Shown piece by piece: positions 23,055-33,277 of a DNA stretch of 64,000 nucleotides. A program made the position numbers and the translations under genes. The notes below the pieces were generated by a model. It was not told where the DNA came from and did no database searches. It worked only from the letters and a program-made list of their open reading frames with translations. The stretch's first letter is position 1. Every line of letters begins with the position of its first letter. This DNA comes from Chlorobiaceae bacterium (GTDB lineage Bacteria; Bacteroidota; Chlorobiia; Chlorobiales; Chlorobiaceae): NCBI GenBank assembly GCA_013334225.1, contig JAAXXY010000011.1, positions 1-64,000 on the forward strand, read 5' to 3'.

Positions 23055-24011
23055 ATGAAAGGTGAAGCTCAAGCAATTGTTCTGCAGAAAGCCAATAAAC
23101 TGAAACTGCAAAATGCCGCTTACCATGCAGACCAAAGCGGCGATGTTCTTGTAAAAACCATCGCAAGCACTATAACACCCGGTTTCGACCGTCTTCTCAT
23201 TACCAACAAACCGGTATCGAACAAGGTCTTCCACTACCCCATCATGCCGGGCAGTGAGTCGATCGGTCAGGTTCTCGATACCGGACCGGGGGTTACCGAC
23301 CTTCATCCCGGAGACTTCGTCTATGCGTTCAAAGGCGATCGCTGGACAGGAGTCGAACCATACTACGGATGCCATGCGGAAATCATCCCGACATCGCGCG
23401 AAAACCTCTTCAGCCTTGGACGGCCGCCAATCCACAGGGATCTGCTGACCGGACTCCTTGCCTATGTCATCAGCGCCATTCAAAAAGTCGAAATCAAGGC
23501 ATCGACAAGGGTCCTCATTCTCGGGCTTGGCTCTGTAGGGCTTATGGTGTCGGAATATCTTTACACTCTCGGCTTCAGGCATATCGATGCAGTCGAAACC
23601 TTCAGCATCCGCGGACAAATGTCCCATGCCGAAAATATCGCTTTTGACATCGATGATTTCACCCTGGATTTCAACAACACGTATGATATCATCATCGAAA
23701 CGACCGGACGAATTCTGCTGATCGAAAAAGCGATACGCCTTCTGAAACCAGGGGGCCGGATCCTCATCATGGGAAACTACGAGGTCATGGCATACGATTA
23801 CAGGCTCATACAGCAGAAAGAGCCGGTTATCGTCAGTTCGTGCATCACCGATTTTTCCCATATGCTCGAATCAGCATCTATCCTCGGGGCTGAAAAACTC
23901 GACAGCGAAAAATTTTTTACCAATGTTTTTCCGCTTTCGCAGTATGAACTCGCTTACAGGACTGCACTTGACAGCAAGGAAGCCATAAAGACAGTAATCT
24001 GCTGGATATAA
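23055..24011 (+). CDS. MDR-family zinc-binding dehydrogenase, BchC-like
   Basis: From ATG 23055: QAIVLQKANKLKLQ.., YPIMPGSESIGQVLDTGPGV, LGLGSVGLMVSEYL Rossmann region; overall layout like bacteriochlorophyllide a dehydrogenase but not proven. Confidence 0.6.
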   Translation: MKGEAQAIVLQKANKLKLQNAAYHADQSGDVLVKTIASTITPGFDRLLITNKPVSNKVFHYPIMPGSESIGQVLDTGPGVTDLHPGDFVYAFKGDRWTGVEPYYGCHAEIIPTSRENLFSLGRPPIHRDLLTGLLAYVISAIQKVEIKASTRVLILGLGSVGLMVSEYLYTLGFRHIDAVETFSIRGQMSHAENIAFDIDDFTLDFNNTYDIIIETTGRILLIEKAIRLLKPGGRILIMGNYEVMAYDYRLIQQKEPVIVSSCITDFSHMLESASILGAEKLDSEKFFTNVFPLSQYELAYRTALDSKEAIKTVICWI

Positions 24012-24025
24012 TAAAGCCGCAATCT

Positions 24026-25567
24026 ATGAGTATTGCAGTCCAACTGAACGGTATTTCGAAAAAATTCGGGACATTCGCCGCAAACAGCAATATTTCCCTT
24101 TCAATCCATGAACATACAATTCATGCTCTCGTAGGAGAAAACGGTGCCGGAAAAAGCACCCTGACAAAAATCATCTACGGCATGTACAGGCCGACATCGG
24201 GCGATATTTCCATTCATGGCAAACCCGTTCACTTCAGTTCTCCCCGTGATGCGATCAATGCCGGGATCGGGATGGTCCATCAGCATTTCATGCTTGTTCC
24301 CACCCTTACCGTTGCTGAAAACATTATGCTTGGCAATGAGCAGACAGGTCTTTTCAGACGTCTTGATATGCGTAAAATCAATGAAACCATCCGTACACAT
24401 GCCGGTAATACAGGGCTCGATATCAACCCTGATCTTCCGGTCGACAATCTGAGTGTAGGAGAGGAACAGCGGGTCGAAGTTCTGAAACTGCTCTGCCATG
24501 ATGCGTCCATTCTTATTTTCGATGAGCCGACAGCAGTCCTGACACCCGCGGAAACCGACAGACTGTTCGAAATACTCCGGTCATTGCGCGACAAGGGAAA
24601 AACCATCGTTCTCATCACGCATAAGCTCGATGAAGTCCTTGCTGTCGCCGATATGGTCAGCGTGATGAGAAAAGGTGAAATTGTCGGCACGATGGAAGCC
24701 GCTTCGGTGACCAAAACGGAGCTCGCGAACATTATGGTAGGGCGTAATGTGCTTTTACGGGTGACAAATCCCCCGGCATCTCCTGGAAAAACCGTGCTCG
24801 ATGTCAGATCGCTCGGCTTCCGAACGCAAAATGGTGATAACAGGCTCCGCGATCTTACATTTTCTATCAGGGCCGGAGAGATTTACGGCATAGCCGGTGT
24901 GGAAGGAAACGGGCAGAGCGAACTGCTGCAGGCTTTATGGGGACTTAGTCCGGCCGGATCGGTACTCTCAGGAGAAGTAACGCTCGACGGGAAAACACTG
25001 CTCGGGAAAACACCCGCCGAAATCGCTTTCATGGGTGTGTCCCATATTCCGGAAAACCGCCTGCGACATGCGGTTATCCTCGATTATCCTGTTTCAGAAA
25101 ATCTGATTTTCGGAAGACACCGTGAAACCTCTTTTCACAAGGGGATAGGTTTCAGCAAAGATGCTTTGGAAAACAATTCAAAGAAACTGATATCGGAATA
25201 CGACATCCGCTGTGCCGAGCCTTCCGTGCAATCCATCGGAGCACTTTCAGGAGGCAACCAGCAGAAAGTTGTGCTGGCACGAGAACTGAACAGACCGGCA
25301 ATATCCCTGCTGATCCTTGCCCAGCCCACACGAGGCGTCGATATCGGCGCTATCGAAATCATTCACCATAAAATCATCGAAGCACGGATGAAGGGAATCG
25401 CCATTCTGCTCATATCCTCTGAACTTGAAGAGATCATCGCTCTTTCAACACGTATCGGCTGCCTTTTCAACGGTTCGATCCGGCATGAATTCGATCAGGA
25501 AGCCACCTCGTTTAAACGGAAAGAGGAAGATGATTTCCGCCGGGAGATCGGCCTTTACATCACATGA
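24026..25567 (+). CDS. ABC transporter ATP-binding protein, nucleoside/simple-sugar type (tandem NBDs)
   Basis: 513 aa, two NBDs: GENGAGKSTLTKIIYGMYRPTSG, LSVGEEQRVEVLKLL, GVEGNGQSELLQALWG, LSGGNQQKVVLARE. Confidence 0.9.
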   Translation: MSIAVQLNGISKKFGTFAANSNISLSIHEHTIHALVGENGAGKSTLTKIIYGMYRPTSGDISIHGKPVHFSSPRDAINAGIGMVHQHFMLVPTLTVAENIMLGNEQTGLFRRLDMRKINETIRTHAGNTGLDINPDLPVDNLSVGEEQRVEVLKLLCHDASILIFDEPTAVLTPAETDRLFEILRSLRDKGKTIVLITHKLDEVLAVADMVSVMRKGEIVGTMEAASVTKTELANIMVGRNVLLRVTNPPASPGKTVLDVRSLGFRTQNGDNRLRDLTFSIRAGEIYGIAGVEGNGQSELLQALWGLSPAGSVLSGEVTLDGKTLLGKTPAEIAFMGVSHIPENRLRHAVILDYPVSENLIFGRHRETSFHKGIGFSKDALENNSKKLISEYDIRCAEPSVQSIGALSGGNQQKVVLARELNRPAISLLILAQPTRGVDIGAIEIIHHKIIEARMKGIAILLISSELEEIIALSTRIGCLFNGSIRHEFDQEATSFKRKEEDDFRREIGLYIT

Positions 25568-26604
25568 CCACAGTTCACAATATGACAAATAAAAGCGGCA
25601 AGCTTCTCATACCACTCCTTTCCGTTGTTTCCGCATTGCTGCTGAGCAGTGTTGTCATTTTCATGACCGGAAGAAATCCGGCTGATATATTCCTGAAAAT
25701 GTTCAGATCAACGCTCGGGTCCGAATACGGCATCGGACAGGTCGTGTTCAGAATGACTACGCTGGTCCTCGCCGCTCTTGCAATTGCGGTTCCCTTTCAG
25801 CTCAAGCTGTTCAATATCGGGGCGGAAGGTCAGCTGCAGATGGGTGCTTTTGCAGCAGCTGTCACCGGTGCTCTTCTGCCGGTTTCAACTCCTTCTGCCG
25901 CATCCATCCCGCTATGCATCATCGCCGCGATGTCGGCCGGTGCATGCTGGGCCATGCTTGCAGGAGGTCTGAAAGTGCGTTTCGGAGTCAATGAAGTCAT
26001 TGCAACCATTATGCTGAATTTTATTGCCCAGGGAATCACCGGATACCTGCTCACCTACCATTTTGCCGTTCCATCGACAGAGCACACCCAGCCAGTCATA
26101 TACTCTGCCTCTGTTCCCACGTTCAGCTTGGCTTTCGGATGGCTTAAAAATTCACCGGCAAACATCAGTTTCTTCATCTCCATCGGAGCGGCGCTGCTGT
26201 TTTACATCATGCTCTTCAAATCGAGATACGGATATGAGATGCGGGCTGCAGGCCTGCAGCCGGAAGCTGCAATCTACGGAGGAATCAACACTGCTCGGCA
26301 TATCCTTCTCGGTATGGCAATCGGCGGTGCTTTTGCCGGACTTGGTGCGATAAACATGGTTCTCGGCTACAAGCATTACTATGAATCAGGTATGACGGGG
26401 GGAATCGGCTTTACGGGCATTGCTGTTGCACTGCTTGCAGGGGCTCATCCCTTGTGGATATTGCTGTCGGCTTTCTTTTTCGCGGTTCTTGAATATGGCG
26501 GGCTTACTGTGAACGCCTATATCCCGAAGGATATCTTCATGATCATCCAGGCATTGACCATCATCCTCATCATAAGCTTCAGTGCAGCCCGGAAAAAGCC
26601 GTAA
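25564..26604 (+). CDS. ABC transporter permease, nucleoside/simple-sugar type
   Basis: 346 aa; FNIGAEGQLQMGAFAAA, FGVNEVIATIMLNFIA, overlaps the ATPase gene by 4 nt. Confidence 0.88.
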   Translation: MTTVHNMTNKSGKLLIPLLSVVSALLLSSVVIFMTGRNPADIFLKMFRSTLGSEYGIGQVVFRMTTLVLAALAIAVPFQLKLFNIGAEGQLQMGAFAAAVTGALLPVSTPSAASIPLCIIAAMSAGACWAMLAGGLKVRFGVNEVIATIMLNFIAQGITGYLLTYHFAVPSTEHTQPVIYSASVPTFSLAFGWLKNSPANISFFISIGAALLFYIMLFKSRYGYEMRAAGLQPEAAIYGGINTARHILLGMAIGGAFAGLGAINMVLGYKHYYESGMTGGIGFTGIAVALLAGAHPLWILLSAFFFAVLEYGGLTVNAYIPKDIFMIIQALTIILIISFSAARKKP

Positions 26605-26670
26605 TGCGCCGTAATGGGGGCTTCCATGTCACTCATCGCTGAATCAACCGGGCGTACAATCGCCATGTGC

Positions 26671-26877
26671 TTTATTGCTCCGGTGATTAAAACTGTCAAT
26701 CCCGGTCAGCAACAATAGTTCCAATTTTGTCGTTCCGAGGCCGATGCAGTCGGCCGAAGAATCCATAAATTATTGTATAGTAATAAAATGGATTCTTCAT
26801 TCCGCTACGCTTCATTGCGGAATGACAACCCCGTTGCGTGGATTTCCCTGCGACTTATCGTGGCCGGAGTAATAATG
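26671..26877 (+). repeat. MITE-like element, copy A
   Basis: TIRs TTATTGCTCCGG.../...CCGGAGTAATAA; internal hairpin GAAGAATCCAT..ATGGATTCTTC. Confidence 0.85.
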
Positions 26878-26976
26878 AAAAAACATTTGCCGATTTATCC
26901 ACTTACAGCTTTTTTTACTACTTTACGATCACATGCACGAACATACATTTTTTTCGATAATGAAGACCCGCTAACA

Positions 26977-27318
26977 ATGGCGAAAAAAACTGCACCAAAA
27001 GAATCCGGAGATAAAGCTCCTGCAAAAAAAACAACTGAAAAAGAACCGTTAAAGAAAGCCGCCGGTAAAAAAGCCGCTTCTGAAGAGACTGTCAAAAAAG
27101 AACCTGCTAAAAAAGCGCCGGTCAAAAAAGAAGCTGTTGAAAAATCACCTGCCGTAAAGGCAACGAAAAAGACAAAAGCAGAAGATTCCGCAGCCCCCCT
27201 GGAAATACGTGAAGAACATATCCGGATTGCGGCATATTACCGTTGGGAACAAAAAGGCAGACAGCATGGTTCTCACGAGGAGGACTGGCTGGAAGCTGAA
27301 GAATCGATTACCGACTGA
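26977..27318 (+). CDS. DUF2934 protein with Lys/Ala-rich N-terminal tail
   Basis: Listed ORF start is in MITE copy A; from ATG 26977 MAKKTAPKESGDKAPAKKTTEKEP..., C-terminal REEHIRIAAYYRWEQKGRQHGSHEEDWLEAEE = DUF2934. Confidence 0.8.
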   Translation: MAKKTAPKESGDKAPAKKTTEKEPLKKAAGKKAASEETVKKEPAKKAPVKKEAVEKSPAVKATKKTKAEDSAAPLEIREEHIRIAAYYRWEQKGRQHGSHEEDWLEAEESITD

Positions 27319-27343
27319 ATTGTCTGAAGATTGCTTATACTCC

Positions 27344-27374
27344 AAGGCCATTCGTTGATGAATGGCCTTTTTTA
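27344..27374 (+). terminator. Rho-independent terminator
   Basis: AAGGCCATTC-GTTGAT-GAATGGCCTTTTTTAT. Confidence 0.9.
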
Positions 27375-27393
27375 TCTGTATTCCACTCCCAAA

Positions 27394-27567
27394 ATGATTA
27401 AAAAAAGTATTACAACCCTTCTTTCGTCCATTTCAATTCTTTTTGCCGGCATCTGGCTTGTTATCCGCATCATTCTCGAGTATTTCGGCATCATCAGCGA
27501 TGGGAACGACAGGACAACAGGAATCAAGGATCTCAGGGATGAATACAAAAAAGCCAACTACCGCTGA
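27394..27567 (+). CDS. Small membrane protein
   Basis: MIKKSITTLLSSISILFAGIWLVIRIILEYFGIISDGNDRTTGIKDLRDEYKKANYR; one TM helix. Confidence 0.5.
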   Translation: MIKKSITTLLSSISILFAGIWLVIRIILEYFGIISDGNDRTTGIKDLRDEYKKANYR

Positions 27568-27576
27568 ACAGCTCCT

Positions 27577-28311
27577 CTACTCCGGTTTCGATACCGTCAA
27601 CTCAACTGACTGGCCTGGCTGCAGGTTCGTTCCGACAGAGGGCTTCTGGCTGATTACGGTATTAGGTACAAGCATGGCGGAAGATTCCGTAGTCACCTTT
27701 CCGATCCTGAGTCCGGCCGAGAAAACTGTCTGCTGAGCCTGCACCAGAGACATGCCGAGTACATCGGGAACGGTCGCTTTTCTCATCTCCGGAGGCGGCG
27801 CCTCATAGCGGCCAACAGTAATCGAAACAGCATCTCCGGATCTGACTACTGTCTGAGCGGCCACTGACTGTGCAAGTACTTTGCCATCCTGCTCCAGATC
27901 GTTTACGGATGAGGTCTGAATGGGTTGGAGGTTCAATTCAAGTCTTACAACATTCGAACGGGCATCGAATTCGGTTTTACCGATAAGGTCAGGCATGGGA
28001 AAGCTCGGTTTTTCCCGCCGGTTCACAACCAGATAGATGATCCTTCCAGGTTTCACCTCCGTACCCGGAACTGGTGTCTGGGAAAGAACAATAGAGGAAT
28101 CCACCCTTGCCAGATATCTGATATTGTAACTTTTTACCGTTTTAAAACCTGCTCTCTGCAACTCGGAAGCAGCATCGTCATAGCGTTTGTTCGTTACATC
28201 CGGCACCGTGGTCACACTTCCATGCGAAATATAATAGGGCATGATAAACTTGTCGAAAACCAGCAGCAAAGCGATGAATGCAACGAGGATCAGAAGCGCT
28301 GTTTTCTTCAT
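27577..28311 (-). CDS. PASTA-domain protein
   Basis: 244 aa, N-terminal TM, repeated VPDVTNKRYDDAASELQRAGFK / MPDLIGKTEFDARSNV / VPDVLGMSLVQAQQTVFSAGL. Confidence 0.85.
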   Translation of the reverse strand: MKKTALLILVAFIALLLVFDKFIMPYYISHGSVTTVPDVTNKRYDDAASELQRAGFKTVKSYNIRYLARVDSSIVLSQTPVPGTEVKPGRIIYLVVNRREKPSFPMPDLIGKTEFDARSNVVRLELNLQPIQTSSVNDLEQDGKVLAQSVAAQTVVRSGDAVSITVGRYEAPPPEMRKATVPDVLGMSLVQAQQTVFSAGLRIGKVTTESSAMLVPNTVISQKPSVGTNLQPGQSVELTVSKPE

Positions 28312-28360
28312 GGCAGAAAAAGTTTATACATCTCAATCGGAACACACCCTGGAACCGATA

Positions 28361-29335
28361 CTAATATTGTCTCTTCATGACAAAATCGACAAGGTGCAGC
28401 AAAGAGGTTTTAGCAGAACCGTCAGGAAACGGCATGATTTCCGCAACAGCTTTGGACGCAAACCCTTCAGCCACCTCGGAAGCATAGTCAAGTCCCCCTT
28501 TGGATTTGACAAAATCTACTACATCACCGCTTTTATACGCTCTTTTACGGGAGCTTTTCAGGATGGAACGGATTTTTTTCTGTTCACCCTCGGGCGAATG
28601 GCGCAGAGCGTAAATGAGAGGCAGCGTTATTTTCTTGTCCTTGATATCGATACCCATCTGTTTCCCGGTTTTTTTCGAATCACCGGTATAATCGAGCAGG
28701 TCGTCCCGGATCTGGAAAGCAAGGCCGAGATACTCTCCGTAATTTTTCAACGCCTTGATCCGGTTTTCATCCGAAACTGCACTCAGGGCTCCCATTGCAC
28801 AGGCTGAGGAGATCAGTGAAGCTGTCTTGTCGGAAATGACGCTGAGATAATCCTCTTCCGTTATATCAAGGCTCCGGGTTTTCTGTATCTGCAGAATTTC
28901 TCCTTCGCTCATACGGCGCACGGCGTCCGATACCTGATGCAGGAAACCGTAATCTTTATGTTCGAGGGAATAAAGGAGCCCTTTGGAAAGCAGAAAATCT
29001 CCGATAAGCACCGATATTTTGTTTTTCCACAACGCATTTATTGAAGGCAGTCCCCTCCTCATTTCCGCTCCGTCAACAACATCGTCATGGATCAGGGTGG
29101 CAGAATGGAGCAGTTCAACCATGATTGCCGCCCGATAAGTCGATTCATTAACCCCCCCGCAAAGTTTTGCGGCAAGAAGAACCATCGCGGGACGAATCTG
29201 CTTGCCCTGCTGCTTGAGCACATAGCGGGTTACCTTGTCAACAAGGGTATTCCTGGCATGAAGGACCTCTTTATACCTCTTCTGAAAAACATCAATCTCA
29301 TCGTTTACCGATGCAGTCACATCCTTGATATTCAC
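28361..29335 (-). CDS. Polyprenyl (octaprenyl-like) diphosphate synthase
   Basis: 324 aa; first Asp-rich motif LIHDDVVDGAEMRRG, second FQIRDDLLDYTGD. Confidence 0.9.
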   Translation of the reverse strand: MNIKDVTASVNDEIDVFQKRYKEVLHARNTLVDKVTRYVLKQQGKQIRPAMVLLAAKLCGGVNESTYRAAIMVELLHSATLIHDDVVDGAEMRRGLPSINALWKNKISVLIGDFLLSKGLLYSLEHKDYGFLHQVSDAVRRMSEGEILQIQKTRSLDITEEDYLSVISDKTASLISSACAMGALSAVSDENRIKALKNYGEYLGLAFQIRDDLLDYTGDSKKTGKQMGIDIKDKKITLPLIYALRHSPEGEQKKIRSILKSSRKRAYKSGDVVDFVKSKGGLDYASEVAEGFASKAVAEIMPFPDGSAKTSLLHLVDFVMKRQY

Positions 29336-29630
29336 TGAGTTCCCTGTCTTTTATCGTGACAAATATCCTGGTTCTTACGAATGCGGTGAAAATGAATAAA
29401 AAATGTATCACATTTCCGGGAGCAAAAAAACAAGAAGCCCGGAATATATTTCCCCCCTGGTGCAAAATACGATAGCACCTTTTCATCCTTTCTCTTATGT
29501 AAACATTTTCTTGGCTACTTCCATCTTTGTTGCTATGTTTCGTGTTTGTCGAAACAAGGGGGCGTTTTGCGGAGCAATCGAATGCCTGAAATATTCTGAC
29601 GGAAATATTCCGTTCAACCGTTACGATGCA

Positions 29631-30494
29631 ATGAACCAGGAAGCTGAATCCATACAAACAGAAAATCCTGCCGGAGAAAACAGCCAGCCGGAGTCTGTTC
29701 TTTCTCCTGAAATGATGCCTGCTTCAAAAGGATCGGCTGAAACCCCTGAAGAAGTTGAAGATGAAAAAGGGCTGAATTTCATGGATCATCTCGAGGAGAT
29801 ACGCGGCCGATTGATTAAATCAGTCATCGCCCTTGCCGTTGCTACCTCTATATGCACCATTTATGCGGATTTTCTGGTGAACGAAATACTGATCGGGCCG
29901 ATGAAGCGCTTCAGCAGCGGCATCGTGCTGCAGAACCTCGTTCCATACGGTCAGCTTTCCCTCTATCTGCAGGTCGTGGTTTTTTCAGGTTTCATCATTT
30001 CATTTCCCTTCATCGCCTGGCAGATCTGGCAATTTGTTGCTCCCGGACTGCATGAGCATGAACGCAAAGCCGGCCGATTTTCCATCCTGTTCATCTCATT
30101 ATGTTTTTTTGCCGGCATAGCCTTCGGTTATTTTGTCTTTCTCCCGATAACGCTGCAGTTTTTTGCCAGCTTCGGCTCCCCTCTCATTAAAAACAATATT
30201 TCAATTCAGGATTATGTCAGCTTTTATACAGGTACGCTGCTGACAGCCGGATTTGTTTTCGAACTCCCCTTCATTTCATATGTGCTCTCGAAAATAGGAC
30301 TTCTCACACCTGCATTCATGAGGTTTTACCGGAAGCATGCCATTATTGCCCTGCTTGTTATCGCTGCAATCGTGACACCCTCGACCGACCTGGTTACCCA
30401 GCTCGTTATCGGTGTTCCCATGATCCTGCTCTATGAGATCAGCATTCTTATTTCAGCCCATGTCAACCGCAAGAATGCCGCACTGAAAACATAG
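29631..30494 (+). CDS. tatC: Sec-independent translocase TatC
   Basis: From ATG 29631; FMDHLEEIRGRLIKSVIALAV and six TM pattern. Confidence 0.9.
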   Translation: MNQEAESIQTENPAGENSQPESVLSPEMMPASKGSAETPEEVEDEKGLNFMDHLEEIRGRLIKSVIALAVATSICTIYADFLVNEILIGPMKRFSSGIVLQNLVPYGQLSLYLQVVVFSGFIISFPFIAWQIWQFVAPGLHEHERKAGRFSILFISLCFFAGIAFGYFVFLPITLQFFASFGSPLIKNNISIQDYVSFYTGTLLTAGFVFELPFISYVLSKIGLLTPAFMRFYRKHAIIALLVIAAIVTPSTDLVTQLVIGVPMILLYEISILISAHVNRKNAALKT

Positions 30495-30501
30495 CTGCCG
30501 T

Positions 30502-31515
30502 ATGACAGATTATCCGAATCTTAAAGAAATTACCGTTCCGGGAACGATTCTTGCCGGAAACCCTCTCCACGATCCTGCTGAACGGCGCATACCGGTCTAT
30601 CTCCCCCCTTCCTACGATGGAAAGAAACGATTTCCTGTAATTTATCTTCTGGCAGGATTCGCATCTACCGGGCAGAGCTTCCTCAACTACAGTTTCGGAC
30701 GGCAGACCGTTCCTGAAATGGCACAATCCCTCATAAAGAACGGGATGATGAAGGAAGCAATCATTGTCATGCCCGACTGCATGACCCGCTACGGAGGTTC
30801 GCAGTACGTCGATTCGAATGCTACGGGCAATTACGAAACTTACCTTGTCGATGAAGTGGTTCCCTGTGTGGACCAGGTGCTTTCAACCATTCCTGAAAGA
30901 AACCATCGGGCACTTGCGGGAAAATCTTCAGGAGGGTTCGGCGCTCTCCGCATCGCCATGAGACATCCGGACAAATTTGCCGCAGCAGCCTGTCATAGCG
31001 GCGATATGGGTTTTGAACTCTGCTACAAACCAAATTTTCCGGTTGCCGCACGGATCCTGGAACAGTATCGCGGCAGCATTCCGGCTTTTCTGGATAATTA
31101 TGAAAAATCCCTGAAAAAGCCGTCGAGGGATTTTGCGCTGCTTGATATTATCGCCATGTCCGCCTCCTATTCTCCTGATCCGCAGAAAACTGCCCCTGAA
31201 AATATACACCTTCCTTTTGACCCCTATACTTGTGAAACGGTCCCGGAGGTATGGCAACGCTGGCTTTCTTTCGACCCGCTGGAGATGATCGAACAGGAAC
31301 GGTACCGTGAAGCTCTCCGCTCGCTCGCCTTGCTCTATCTCGATTGCGGCACCGCTGACGAGTATAACCTGCACTTCAGCCACAGAATTTTTTCCGCCAA
31401 AGCGGCTCGGTTCTCCATCGATCACCGGTACGAAGAATTCCCTGACTCTCATGCGAATACATCCTACCGCTATGCCGTCTCCCTGCCTGAACTTTCACAG
31501 GCCATCACGGGCTGA
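30502..31515 (+). CDS. Esterase family alpha/beta hydrolase
   Basis: 337 aa; RRIPVYLPPSYDGKKRFPVIYLLAG, LAGKSSGGFGALRIAMRHP (GKSSGG nucleophile elbow). Confidence 0.8.
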   Translation: MTDYPNLKEITVPGTILAGNPLHDPAERRIPVYLPPSYDGKKRFPVIYLLAGFASTGQSFLNYSFGRQTVPEMAQSLIKNGMMKEAIIVMPDCMTRYGGSQYVDSNATGNYETYLVDEVVPCVDQVLSTIPERNHRALAGKSSGGFGALRIAMRHPDKFAAAACHSGDMGFELCYKPNFPVAARILEQYRGSIPAFLDNYEKSLKKPSRDFALLDIIAMSASYSPDPQKTAPENIHLPFDPYTCETVPEVWQRWLSFDPLEMIEQERYREALRSLALLYLDCGTADEYNLHFSHRIFSAKAARFSIDHRYEEFPDSHANTSYRYAVSLPELSQAITG

Positions 31516-32142
31516 ACCTGCTATTTTCGACAGTATTGCGTAAAGAGCGCCGGCCTGGGTTCTGAGCTCCTCTTCCGTCCCGTTGTTCGTAATGACAAAA
31601 TCGGCCTTTTCAGCCAGTTTTTCCTGAGGCCACTGCATGGAAATACGATCAGCTATTTCTTCGCAGCTGCCAAGTCCCTTTTTAACTGCACGATCGATTC
31701 TCCGATCTGTGTCGGCTGTTACGACCACGACAACATCGAGCCCTTTGTTTCCGCCCGATTCAAAGAGAATGGCTGCTTCCTTGACGAGAATGCGAACACC
31801 CTCTTCGGATGCTTTTGCAACGGCACGGTGGAACTCCCTGAAAACACCGGGATGAACAATGCTGTTCAGGGCTGCAAGCTTCTCTGGAGAAGAAAAAACG
31901 ACCGCGGCAATCTTTTTCCGGTCAGGAACCATTCTGCCTTTGGCGTCCGGAGCATAGATATCGTCTCCGAACAACGATTTGATGGATGCAACGATTTCCC
32001 GATCGTATACCTGAAGATCTTTTGCAACTCGGTCAGCTTCGAAAATTCTGCAGCCCAATTCCGAAAGATACCGGCATACCGTCGATTTCCCGCTTCCGAG
32101 ACCACCGGTGACGCCGACAAGCAGAGGTGATTTTCCTTTCAT
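31495..32142 (-). CDS. coaE: Dephospho-CoA kinase
   Basis: 215 aa; VGVTGGLGSGKSTVCRYLSELG, EAAILFESG. Confidence 0.93.
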   Translation of the reverse strand: MKGKSPLLVGVTGGLGSGKSTVCRYLSELGCRIFEADRVAKDLQVYDREIVASIKSLFGDDIYAPDAKGRMVPDRKKIAAVVFSSPEKLAALNSIVHPGVFREFHRAVAKASEEGVRILVKEAAILFESGGNKGLDVVVVVTADTDRRIDRAVKKGLGSCEEIADRISMQWPQEKLAEKADFVITNNGTEEELRTQAGALYAILSKIAGSARDGL

Positions 32143-32486
32143 TGACCGGAAGACTCCTGCTGCCGGATATGAAGCCTCACCTGGTCGAGCACGAGCTTCC
32201 AGCGTTCAGGGTTCAGTTTGTATGCATATATCTTCCGTTCCGCTTTCTCGCGGGTAAGTGAATGCCGGTCAAGGAGCGCATTGATATCGGCCGAGCCCAG
32301 TACAACCGGTATCGTACCTTCCTTCACGGCCGTCACTCCTGAATAGTGAAGATAATCGCTGTAAAAACCGGCAAACCGTATATCGTCATTGTCCAGAACC
32401 GTGGAAGATTCATCGAAGCATCCTGCAAGCGGAAAGGACAGGAACAGGAAAACAAATATTTTTCGGCAGATCAGGGTCAATTTCAT
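32139..32486 (-). CDS. Putative lipoprotein
   Basis: From ATG 32486: MKLTLICRKIFVFLFLSFPLAGCFDESS; overlaps coaE by 4 nt. Confidence 0.6.
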   Translation of the reverse strand: MKLTLICRKIFVFLFLSFPLAGCFDESSTVLDNDDIRFAGFYSDYLHYSGVTAVKEGTIPVVLGSADINALLDRHSLTREKAERKIYAYKLNPERWKLVLDQVRLHIRQQESSGQ

Positions 32487-32637
32487 TATGCGGCTGCTAT
32501 TCATTTGATGGTTCATCATCCCGTACAAGATAAAAAACGATTTTTTGAAAATTCGAGAAACTAAATCAAGCCGCAACAAGTTTAACAGTTTAATTCTATC
32601 CTCATATCCTTTTTCAATCTTTAAATCTCTACATATC

Positions 32638-33240
32638 ATGGCTTACAAGCAACCAGCGCTTCCGTATGCTGAAAACGCGCTCGAACCGCATATTTCCGCT
32701 AAAACCATCTCGTTTCACTATGGGAAGCATCATGCAGCTTATGTAAACAATTTCAACAACCTTGCTGCAGGAACCCCGCTTGACGATCTGAGCATCGAAG
32801 ATGCAATTGCCCAAACCGCCAATGATCCGCAGAAAGTCGGAGTGTTCAACAATGCAGCCCAGGCCCTGAACCACACTTTTTACTGGAACTGCCTGAAACC
32901 TAATGGAGGAGGCGTCCCGACCGGAAACCTTGCCGACAAGATCACGGCTGATTTCGGAAGTTTCGACAAGTTCAGGGATGAACTTAAAAATGCCGCAGCC
33001 ACCCAGTTCGGAAGCGGATGGGCATGGCTGGTGCTCGATAACGGAACCCTTAAAGTCGTAAAAACCGGCAATGCACAGACACCGCTTACAAGCGGACAGG
33101 TGCCGATCCTTACCATCGATGTCTGGGAACATGCGTACTATCTCGATTACCAGAACCGCAGGCCCGATTACGTTGCCTCACTGATCGACAACCTGATCAA
33201 CTGGGATTTTGCCGAAAGCAATTTCAATGCCGCTCAATAA
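32638..33240 (+). CDS. Superoxide dismutase (Fe/Mn type)
   Basis: From ATG 32638; HYGKHHAAYVNNFN, FNNAAQALNHTFYWN, DVWEHAYYLDYQNRRPDY. Confidence 0.95.
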   Translation: MAYKQPALPYAENALEPHISAKTISFHYGKHHAAYVNNFNNLAAGTPLDDLSIEDAIAQTANDPQKVGVFNNAAQALNHTFYWNCLKPNGGGVPTGNLADKITADFGSFDKFRDELKNAAATQFGSGWAWLVLDNGTLKVVKTGNAQTPLTSGQVPILTIDVWEHAYYLDYQNRRPDYVASLIDNLINWDFAESNFNAAQ

Positions 33241-33277
33241 GGAAAGAGAGCCGAAAAGATTTATCTGTCAATGATAT

